From: Halolactibacillus halophilus
GTDB taxonomy: Bacteria > Bacillota > Bacilli > Bacillales > Amphibacillaceae
Reading direction: 5' to 3'
Length of the DNA: 38,925 nucleotides
Assembly (NCBI RefSeq): GCF_900115605.1
Contig: NZ_FOXC01000026.1
Location: 1-38,925 of the forward strand
Part shown: positions 32,941-38,925 of the stretch, in pieces
Position numbering within the stretch: position 1 is the stretch's first letter
How the letters are laid out: each line of letters begins with the position of its first letter
The notes under the pieces: model-generated
Database searches by the model: none
What the model saw: only the letters and a program-made list of their open reading frames with translations
Told to the model about the DNA's origin: nothing
Program-made: the position numbers and the translations under genes

Positions 32941-33870
32941 TTGTTAAATAGAGATGATTTAATAATCAAAGTGGCAACATTATTTTATGAAGCTGATTTA
33001 ACTCAAACTGAAATTGCTAAGCGACTGAAAATTTCTCGGCCTACCGTATCTCATTTATTAAAAGAAGCTAAAGATAAAGGGATAGTAAGAATTTCTATTC
33101 AACACTCAAAAATGAATATCACTAAAATGCAAAGCGAGATTGCTTTAAAATACAATTTAAAAAATGTATTAATATCCCCAAAATCTCATGGGACTCTATT
33201 AGATAAAAATCTTGTTGGAAGTTTATGTGCTGAGTTTATTGAACAAATTGCACCTACGATCTCTTCCCTAGGAATTGGTTGGGGAACAACAATGTATGAA
33301 TTTGTTCAGTCAGCTTCTTATACTAATTTTAGTGATTTGGAAATAATACCGTTAATGGGCGGATTCGGTATTAGTGATGTTAAATTCCACTCTAATCATT
33401 TGGCATTTCAATTAGCTGAAAAATACAATTGTTCTGTTGTTTACTTTTATGCTCCTGCTTTTGCTGAAAGTATTGAAGTTAAACATACATTTGAATCAAC
33501 AAATTTAGTACAAGAAATTTATAAAAAAGGGAAAAGTGTCGACCTCGCCATTACTGGTGTTGGTAATCCGGCAAAAACATCAACTTATCAAAGACTTGGA
33601 TATATTTCTACTGAAGAGAAAGAGAAAATCAAATCTAGTACAATTATTGGAGATGTATTAGCTACATTATTTGATCGTGACGGAAATTCAGTCTCTACAC
33701 CAATTTCTGATCGTATGATGGGGATGACACTCGAAGATTTAGAAATGGTTAAAGAAGTATTAGTGGTCGCATCTGGCGAAGAAAAAATCATCAGTGTCGA
33801 GGCGTTATTAAATAAGGGATTTATCGATTATTTAATAATCGATGAGGAAATAGCTAATGGGCTGGTTTAA
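32941..33870 (+). CDS. SorC/DeoR-family sugar-binding transcriptional regulator
   Basis: 309 aa. The N-terminal winged helix-turn-helix is residues 15-50 (ADLTQTEIAKRLKISRPTVS). The sugar-binding domain follows (about 60-309), with the family's typical SLGIGWGTTMYEFVQS near 105, IIPLMGGFGI near 135, DLAITGVGNP near 205 and VVASGEEKIISVEALLNKGF near the end. SorC regulators bind phosphorylated sugars as effectors. It is divergent from the aldolase-to-tkt operon and is its obvious regulator. The start is a TTG at 32941 with AGGAGGG eight bases upstream. The gene is visibly AT-rich: the first 60 coding bases have 14 G or C by hand count. Confidence 0.9.
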   Translation: MLNRDDLIIKVATLFYEADLTQTEIAKRLKISRPTVSHLLKEAKDKGIVRISIQHSKMNITKMQSEIALKYNLKNVLISPKSHGTLLDKNLVGSLCAEFIEQIAPTISSLGIGWGTTMYEFVQSASYTNFSDLEIIPLMGGFGISDVKFHSNHLAFQLAEKYNCSVVYFYAPAFAESIEVKHTFESTNLVQEIYKKGKSVDLAITGVGNPAKTSTYQRLGYISTEEKEKIKSSTIIGDVLATLFDRDGNSVSTPISDRMMGMTLEDLEMVKEVLVVASGEEKIISVEALLNKGFIDYLIIDEEIANGLV

Positions 33871-33932
33871 TGTATACACGTGTTTATTCATCGGATAATT
33901 CAAGGCTACACACATCAAAAAACACACAAACA

Positions 33933-33978
33933 AAAACACATGTTTCAGCTGCTTAAAAAGAGCTGAAACATGTGTTTT
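33933..33978. terminator. Bidirectional terminator between the regulator and ctc
   Basis: A perfect 18-bp stem AAAACACATGTTTCAGCT / AGCTGAAACATGTGTTTT around a 10-base loop, with T-rich sequence after it in both directions. It serves the convergent regulator and ctc genes. Confidence 0.85.
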
Positions 33979-34038
33979 ATAAACTTGAAATTATTATTGA
34001 TCAAAACTTTCTTCAACCTTATTCAATCAAGACTATTA

Positions 34039-34683
34039 TTATTCCTCTTCGTTACTGCTGCCTTTTTGGCCAACGAGTTCGGGTTCTATTTCTTCATCTG
34101 CACCAGTTTCTTCTGTTCCTTCTAAGTCTTCTACTTTATCTGGTGCTGTGACTGCAACGATGGTTGTATTCTCATCATCTAAGATTTCATAGTTTTTACC
34201 ATCTTTTAAGTCAGAGACCATAATAGAATCCCCTACCTCTAAGTCAGAGATATCGAGTAAGATTTCCTCTGGAATATTTGCAGGTTTTGCGCGTACTTCC
34301 AGTTCGTATTCAGGCTGCTGCAATACGCCGCCTTCTTTTTGACCTTTTGATTCGCCTTCTAAGTGAACAGGAACCATAACGTCCATTTCTTGCTTCATAT
34401 CAACGATATAAAAGTCAGCGTGAACAAGCTGATCTTTAAGTGGTTCTACTTGATATTCATGTAGCATCACATCAACTGATGTCCCGTCTACATCTAAACT
34501 AATAATCGCGTTTCGTCCTTCGTCACGCACGGTTTTTAATAACTCAACGCTATCGACTTGAACGGTCATTGTTTCTTTTCCTTTACCATATACAACGGCA
34601 GGAATAAAACCTTTATCGCGAATGGCTTTCGTATTCGATTTCTTTAAATCATCTCTTCGTTCTGCTTTTAATTTGACTGTCAT
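34039..34683 (-). CDS. ctc: Ribosomal protein bL25 / general stress protein Ctc
   Basis: 5S rRNA-binding ribosomal protein of the long CTC/TL5 type. The N-terminal L25 domain (about 1-90) has LKAERRDDLKKSNTKAIRDK then GFIPAVVYGKGKE. The C-terminal TL5 domain (about 95-180) has MVPVHLEGESKGQKEGGVLQ then NIPEEILLDISDLEVGDSI. The acidic tail ends GSSNEEE. 214 aa from the ATG at 34683, which has GGAGG upstream; a TTG nine bases earlier overlaps the spacer. It follows prs as in Bacillus. A sigma-B promoter is known for ctc in Bacillus; I see no clear match in the 146-base gap here. Confidence 0.93.
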   Translation of the reverse strand: MTVKLKAERRDDLKKSNTKAIRDKGFIPAVVYGKGKETMTVQVDSVELLKTVRDEGRNAIISLDVDGTSVDVMLHEYQVEPLKDQLVHADFYIVDMKQEMDVMVPVHLEGESKGQKEGGVLQQPEYELEVRAKPANIPEEILLDISDLEVGDSIMVSDLKDGKNYEILDDENTTIVAVTAPDKVEDLEGTEETGADEEIEPELVGQKGSSNEEE

Positions 34684-34829
34684 AAGTGTCAACCTCCAAT
34701 AAATTTCGTTCTTTTTCTATCTAACAACTGTTAGAATCGATAAGCTTAAAGTTTATCTAAGCATCGTAAAGAAGCGATTCTACTAGAATGTATTCCCACA
34801 TCTATTACACATTAAACATAAAATTTAAA

Positions 34830-35783
34830 TTAATCGAATAAAACACTGACAGATAGCTCTTCGTGAACACGGATAATGGCTTCTGAGATCAGTGGTGCCA
34901 CGGATAGTGTCACAACTTTATCAATTTGCTTTTCTTTTGGTAAAACAATCGAGTTTGTCACGACAAGTTCTTTAATCGCTGAATCATTGATTCGTTCAAT
35001 CGCTGGTCCAGACAGCACCGGGTGAGTACAACAAGCATACACTTCTTTGGCACCATTTTTAATTAATGCATTAGCCGCTAAGCTAATTGTTCCAGCTGTA
35101 TCAATCATATCATCAATCAAGATCGCTGTTTTTCCATCGACTTTACCGACAATGTTCATTACTTCAGCCACATTTGGGCGCGGGCGACGTTTATCAATAA
35201 TCGCAATTGGTGCTTTTAAGCGTTCAGCAAGTTGTCTCGCGCGACTTACCCCACCGTGGTCAGGTGAGACAATCACAACATCTTCTAAGTTCTTCTCACT
35301 CCAGTAATCCCCTAAGATAGGTACACCTACGAGTTGATCGACAGGAATATTGAAGAACCCTTGAATTTGTGGTGCGTGTAAGTCAAGCGTAATCACCCGG
35401 TCAGCTCCCGCTTCTTGGATAATATCGGCCACAAGCTTCGCTGTAATCGGTTCACGCGCACGTGCTTTACGGTCTTGACGGGCATAACCGTAGTAAGGAA
35501 TGACGACGTTAATCGTTGCAGCTGAGGCACGTTTTAGTGCATCTATCATAATTAAAAGCTCCATTAAATGCTGGTTGACTGGGGCAGATGTTGATTGAAT
35601 AATGTAAACATCACACCCGTGAATACTCTCTTCAATATTGATTTGAATTTCACCATCACTAAATGACGTCACTGAACTTTTTCCAAGCGGCACACCAATA
35701 TGTTCCGCTACTTCTTTCGCTAATTCCGGATTTGAACTCAGTGAAAACACCTTTAATTTACGATCTTGATAATCAACAGACAT
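34830..35783 (-). CDS. prs: Ribose-phosphate pyrophosphokinase
   Basis: Makes PRPP from ribose 5-phosphate and ATP for nucleotide, His and Trp synthesis. Motifs: [20 protein letters not shown] near 35, the ATP-binding [20 protein letters not shown] near 100, the class I metal site [18 protein letters not shown], the flexible-loop [13 protein letters not shown] and [16 protein letters not shown], and the PRPP loop [14 protein letters not shown] near 225. Length (317 aa) is standard. It sits 49 bases after glmU and is probably cotranscribed with it. Confidence 0.97.
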   Translation of the reverse strand: MSVDYQDRKLKVFSLSSNPELAKEVAEHIGVPLGKSSVTSFSDGEIQINIEESIHGCDVYIIQSTSAPVNQHLMELLIMIDALKRASAATINVVIPYYGYARQDRKARAREPITAKLVADIIQEAGADRVITLDLHAPQIQGFFNIPVDQLVGVPILGDYWSEKNLEDVVIVSPDHGGVSRARQLAERLKAPIAIIDKRRPRPNVAEVMNIVGKVDGKTAILIDDMIDTAGTISLAANALIKNGAKEVYACCTHPVLSGPAIERINDSAIKELVVTNSIVLPKEKQIDKVVTLSVAPLISEAIIRVHEELSVSVLFD

Positions 35784-35832
35784 TCTGTCAAACCTCCATT
35801 TAATTTGATTGTTTTAATTTTATAAACGGCTA

Positions 35833-37209
35833 TTATTTTAATAGCTTATTGAACTTTTTAGCATAACCCTCTTTATTGACTTGTTTAGCTCTAGCGATAG
35901 AAAGCGCCACTTCAGGTACATCTTTTGTGATTGTTGAACCCGCCGCCACTAGCGCCCCGCGTCCGACGGTTACTGGGGCAATTAAATTTGTGTTACAACC
36001 AACAAACACATCGTCTTCTATAATCGTTTTAAATTTATTTAATCCATCATAGTTCACTGTAATCGAGCCACAGCCAACATTGACGTTTTTACCAATTTCC
36101 GCATCCCCAATATAACTTAAGTGAGACACCTTACTTCCGTCATCAATAACAGCTTTCTTCACTTCTACAAAGTTACCCACTTTCACATCGTCACGAATAT
36201 CTGAAGCAGGTCGAACGTGTGCATAAGGACCGATATTGACCCGATTCCCTACTTGGCTATCATGTACGACACTATGAAGGACTTTAGACTGCGTTCCAAT
36301 CTGACTATCACTGACCTCACTATTAGGGCCTATCACACTATCTGTCCCAATCACCGAATCACCTAAAATCTTTGTCCCGGGTTCAATCACAACATCTGAC
36401 GCAATTGTCACCGTTGGTGCGATATAGGTCGTTAACGGATCTATAATCGTGACACCATTTTTCATATGGTCTCTGTTGATACGCTGTTTCATTAAACGTT
36501 CCGCTTCGCTAAGGGCTAAGCGGTCATTTACACCAAGTGTTTCATCGGCATCTGTCGTTTGATAAGCCGCAACCGTTTCTTGTTGATTTTTTGCGATTTC
36601 AATCACATCTGGTAAATAATACTCCCCTTGCGCATTATCATTGGACACATTTTTTAACGCTTCAAATAAAAAGGTATTGTCAAAGCAATACGTTCCCGCA
36701 TTGACTTCTTGAATCGCTAGCTCTTCTGCCGAGGCATCTTTTTGCTCGACAATTTTCGCAACATCACCGTCCGCATTTCTGACAACTCTTCCGTAGCCGG
36801 TTGGATTAGGGATTGTTGTCGTTAACACGGTAACTTTAGCCTGTTTTTCTTGATGGTAATGAAACATTTGTTCAAGTGTATCTTTTGTTAATAGCGGCGT
36901 ATCCCCGCAAACAACGAGGGTGACACCTTCTTGGTCTTTAAGTATATCTTCCGCTTGCATGACAGCATGCCCGGTCCCTAATTGTTCATTCTGTAAGACA
37001 AACTGACTCGCCTCACCGAGTTCTTCTTTTACCTTCTCAGCACCATGACCGACAATAGTAATAATCTCGCTTAAATCAAGCGACTGTAATTGGTCCATCA
37101 CATGTTGGACCATTGGTCGGCCCATTACTGGGTGTAAAACTTTATATAACTTTGATTTCATGCGTGTACCTTGTCCTGCTGCTAAAATAACAGCAAATCG
37201 TTTACTCAT
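35833..37209 (-). CDS. glmU: Bifunctional N-acetylglucosamine-1-phosphate uridyltransferase / glucosamine-1-phosphate acetyltransferase
   Basis: Makes UDP-GlcNAc for wall synthesis in two steps. The N-terminal pyrophosphorylase domain (about 1-230) has [20 protein letters not shown] near residue 6, [10 protein letters not shown] near 80, VCGDTPLL near 100 and [12 protein letters not shown]. The C-terminal left-handed beta-helix (about 250-450) has many hexapeptide repeats, ending with the catalytic region [19 protein letters not shown] and [17 protein letters not shown]. Length 458 aa is normal. It begins the glmU-prs unit. Confidence 0.97.
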   Translation of the reverse strand: MSKRFAVILAAGQGTRMKSKLYKVLHPVMGRPMVQHVMDQLQSLDLSEIITIVGHGAEKVKEELGEASQFVLQNEQLGTGHAVMQAEDILKDQEGVTLVVCGDTPLLTKDTLEQMFHYHQEKQAKVTVLTTTIPNPTGYGRVVRNADGDVAKIVEQKDASAEELAIQEVNAGTYCFDNTFLFEALKNVSNDNAQGEYYLPDVIEIAKNQQETVAAYQTTDADETLGVNDRLALSEAERLMKQRINRDHMKNGVTIIDPLTTYIAPTVTIASDVVIEPGTKILGDSVIGTDSVIGPNSEVSDSQIGTQSKVLHSVVHDSQVGNRVNIGPYAHVRPASDIRDDVKVGNFVEVKKAVIDDGSKVSHLSYIGDAEIGKNVNVGCGSITVNYDGLNKFKTIIEDDVFVGCNTNLIAPVTVGRGALVAAGSTITKDVPEVALSIARAKQVNKEGYAKKFNKLLK

Positions 37210-37263
37210 AGTGAAACCTCCGATTAATCTATTGATCTTAACTTTAAGTATGTACTATTTAAA

Positions 37264-37272
37264 ATTATACCA
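37264..37272 (-). promoter_or_regulatory. Extended -10 promoter for glmU-prs
   Basis: On the minus strand TGGTATAAT is a perfect extended -10 (hexamer 37269-37264), 55 bases upstream of the glmU start. No strong -35 is needed in this class, and only a weak TTTTAA stands at the expected place. Confidence 0.55.
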
Positions 37273-37400
37273 TGTTAAAATATATCTTAAAAGGTGCGTG
37301 AAATCAATCCAATTCCTTAGAATTTCATTGAAATAACAAAGGTTGAACCATTGAAAGCGCCATCACTAAAATGCTCCGTTTAATTACCAGTGAAAAATAT

Positions 37401-37464
37401 AAAAACCTCATACTACACTATCATGATTAATCATCCAAACACGATAGTCGTATGAAGTTTTTTT
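37401..37464 (-). terminator. Terminator of spoVG
   Basis: A long imperfect hairpin: AAAACCTCATAC on one side and GTATGAAGTTTT on the other, with inner CTATC/GATAG pairing. It is T-rich on both exits and lies between spoVG and glmU. Direction for spoVG fits; it also separates the two units. Confidence 0.7.
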
Positions 37465-37481
37465 CGGTAATGACAATATAA

Positions 37482-37769
37482 TTAAGAGACCTCTACTTCT
37501 TCTTGCGCTACTTCTTTCAATGTTTCTTCATACTTGGCTAGAATCGCGATTTCAATCACGTTACGCATCTTCGCATTAATCGGATGGGCAATATCCCTAA
37601 ATTCCCCGTCCGGTGTTCGTTTTGACGGCATGGCTACAAATAAGCCGTTGTTTCCATCAATCACACGAATGTCATGCACAACAAATGCCTCATCTAGCGT
37701 AATAGAAGCAATGGCTTTCATCCGACTATCACTTTCCACACAACGCAATCTTACATCAGTAACTTCCAT
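37482..37769 (-). CDS. spoVG: SpoVG-family regulator
   Basis: Small nucleic-acid-binding regulator. 95 aa opening [20 protein letters not shown] then [39 protein letters not shown] then HPINAKMR is the almost invariant SpoVG core. The acidic tail ends QEEVEVS. The ATG at 37769 has AGGTGGTGAG upstream; further upstream in-frame starts overlap that site. SpoVG occurs in non-sporulating Listeria and Staphylococcus, where it affects virulence and wall genes, so its presence says nothing about sporulation. yabJ, normally just upstream, is missing. Confidence 0.95.
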   Translation of the reverse strand: MEVTDVRLRCVESDSRMKAIASITLDEAFVVHDIRVIDGNNGLFVAMPSKRTPDGEFRDIAHPINAKMRNVIEIAILAKYEETLKEVAQEEVEVS

Positions 37770-37900
37770 TATGCTCACCACCTAATAAGTTTTAACATAC
37801 AATAGATAGATTCAACACGTTAAGTATAAATTCCTGCTAAATTTCAACTTTTTTGCATATTTTCTCATCTGTTTTATGTTGAACACAGCAGGCGCACAAA

Positions 37901-38725
37901 TTATGACTGAATATGATCAAAATAATTACCGATGGTCGTTTCAATTTTTTGGTTTTTCACATCAACATGCGAAATTTGAATGAGTGAGACATAATCGGTA
38001 ACAACACGTTCATCTTCCTCATCCTCAGCTTCTGCTAAAACGCCAATCGCTTTTACTTCCGCTTCAAACTCTTTCAACAAGCTCCGCATGCCATCAATCG
38101 TGCCACCAGCTTTCATAAAGTCATCAATGATGCACACTTTCGCGCCTTGCTTTAAGCTCCGCTTTGTTAGCACCATCGTTTGAATTTTCTTTGAAGAGCC
38201 TGAGACATAATTAATGCTGACGGTTGATCCTTCCGTGATTTTCGGGTCACGTCTAACAATGACAACAGGCACGTTTAAAAAGCTCGCCACCGCATACGCT
38301 AGTGGAATACCTTTTGTTGCAACTGTGACAACCGCATCAAGCTTAAGACCAGTAAATGCGCTTGCAAATAATCGACCGATCTCACGGACCGTTTGCGGCT
38401 CACCGAGTAAATCACTCATGAATAAATAACCCCCAGGTAAAATACGAGCGGGATCTTCTAATCGTTCGGCTAGCACTGATAAGAACTGACGACTCTTATC
38501 TGTCCTAACCTTTGGAATATAGCGCACGCCACCTGCCGCGCCTGAGATAGACTCTAACCGACCGATGCCTTCATGTTGTAACATTTGATTCATTATCGTT
38601 AAATCTTCACTGATCGATGATTTAGCTGCTTGATATCGCTCAGAGAAGAAAGGTAACGAGATTAATTCCATCGGATGTTCAAGAACATATTCTGTCATTC
38701 CGATTAACCGATCACTTCGTTTCAT
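37901..38725 (-). CDS. purR: Pur operon repressor PurR
   Basis: Repressor of purine synthesis genes, relieved by PRPP. The N-terminal winged-helix domain (about 1-75) has MKRSDRLIGMTEYVLEHPME and AAKSSISEDLTIMNQML. The phosphoribosyltransferase-like effector domain follows, with VATKGIPLAYAVASFLNVPV near 148 and the PRPP motif KVCIIDDFMKAGGTIDGM near 200. Length (274 aa) is typical. GAGGTG precedes the ATG. PurBox-like sequences lie immediately upstream, suggesting autoregulation. PurR's effector PRPP is made by prs, encoded three genes downstream. Confidence 0.96.
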   Translation of the reverse strand: MKRSDRLIGMTEYVLEHPMELISLPFFSERYQAAKSSISEDLTIMNQMLQHEGIGRLESISGAAGGVRYIPKVRTDKSRQFLSVLAERLEDPARILPGGYLFMSDLLGEPQTVREIGRLFASAFTGLKLDAVVTVATKGIPLAYAVASFLNVPVVIVRRDPKITEGSTVSINYVSGSSKKIQTMVLTKRSLKQGAKVCIIDDFMKAGGTIDGMRSLLKEFEAEVKAIGVLAEAEDEEDERVVTDYVSLIQISHVDVKNQKIETTIGNYFDHIQS

Positions 38726-38736
38726 TTCTTCACCTC

Positions 38737-38749
38737 AAAACCGAATATT
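38737..38749 (+). promoter_or_regulatory. PurBox-like site adjacent to the purR ribosome-binding site
   Basis: AAAACCGAATATT matches the PurBox consensus AWWWCCGAACWWT at all but one position. It is 12 bases upstream of the purR start. Confidence 0.5.
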
Positions 38750-38790
38750 TTGAAATAAACATAACATTTTATACGGTTTTAAGCAAGAAA

Positions 38791-38821
38791 AATCCGAAAA
38801 GCCTTAATAATTCTTCGGATT
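38791..38821. promoter_or_regulatory. Pair of inverted PurBox-like sequences upstream of purR
   Basis: AATCCGAA (38791-38798) and TTCGGATT (38814-38821) form an inverted repeat with a 15-base spacer, each with the CCGAA core. Spacing and orientation fit paired PurBoxes. A weak rightward terminator is the other reading, since TTTTTG follows, but no rightward gene is upstream. Confidence 0.5.
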
Positions 38822-38831
38822 TTTTGTCCAA

Positions 38832-38886
38832 TAAGAAAAGCTCGGCTAGGCCTCGCCCTTTTTGGGCTAGAGGTTAGCCGAGCTTT
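38832..38886 (-). terminator. Strong terminator upstream of purR
   Basis: A long GC-rich hairpin: AAAAGCTCGGCTAG pairs with TTAGCCGAGCTTTT, with further pairing up to a CTTTTT loop. Leftward exit TTTTCTTATT. It probably ends a gene beyond the right edge (ispE precedes purR in Bacillus; here outside the window). Confidence 0.8.
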
Positions 38887-38925
38887 TCAATTCTGGATTT
38901 TTATAAGTGATGCCATGAAGGCTTG

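Noticed and set aside
37482-37769. spoVG as evidence of sporulation
   Set aside because: SpoVG is common in non-sporulating Listeria and Staphylococcus, and the real sporulation genes of this cluster are missing.
1-38925. CRISPR array, tRNA, rRNA or prophage
   Set aside because: No regularly spaced direct repeats, cloverleaf-like sequences, rRNA segments or phage structural genes were noticed on reading the window.

Overview
The window reads as a chromosomal segment of a low-GC, non-sporulating member of the Bacilli. The right and middle parts follow the conserved Bacillus/Staphylococcus order purR - spoVG - glmU - prs - ctc - pth - mfd - yabM - mazG - rqcP - divIC - yabR, all on the minus strand. 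The sporulation genes that punctuate this run in Bacillus (fin, spoVT, yabP, yabQ) and also yabJ are absent. I cannot name the genus from sequence alone.

Layout from left to right. (1) 1-95: tail fragment of an IS200/IS605-type tnpB. (2) 170-1135: a tRNA-dihydrouridine synthase. (3) 1315-10372: two divergent operons forming a flavin-based extracellular electron transfer (EET) locus of the type described in Listeria. The leftward operon is apbE-menA-ecfA1-ecfA2-ecfT and the rightward operon is ndh2-eetA-eetB-dmkB. They share a 0.5 kb intergenic region with three copies of a TGTGAATAC-cored dyad resembling Rex/FNR-type redox operators. (4) 10517-11050: an acidic lipoprotein. (5) 11274-15655: yabR, divIC, rqcP, mazG, yabM. 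(6) 15796-18828: glcT-ptsG, with a GlcT antiterminator target (RAT) overlapping a terminator. (7) 19195-23463: mfd and pth. (8) 23464-24854: 1.4 kb of mobile-element debris with a truncated tnpB, three related hairpin ends, a 36-bp perfect palindrome and an unidentified pseudogene. (9) 24855-33870: a leftward carbohydrate operon (class II aldolase, TPI-like protein, YjbQ-like protein, glucitol-family PTS IIC / IIBC, SAF-domain oxidoreductase, GutM, IIA, transketolase) divergent from a SorC-family regulator, with a catabolite-responsive element on its promoter. (10) 34039-38725: ctc, prs, glmU, spoVG, purR, with PurBox-like sites upstream of purR.

How the genes work together. In the EET locus, Ndh2 would oxidise NADH and reduce a demethylmenaquinone made by MenA/DmkA and DmkB. 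EetA/EetB would pass electrons outward. The ECF ATPase/EcfT module and the ApbE lipoprotein would supply and attach flavin outside the membrane. The usual flavinylated lipoprotein PplA and a flavin-specific S component are not in the window. The second accessory block (24.8-33.9 kb) looks like a complete import-and-degrade pathway for a polyol-like substrate that I cannot identify. It sits where ctc and pth would normally be neighbours and is next to transposon debris, so it is probably an insertion.
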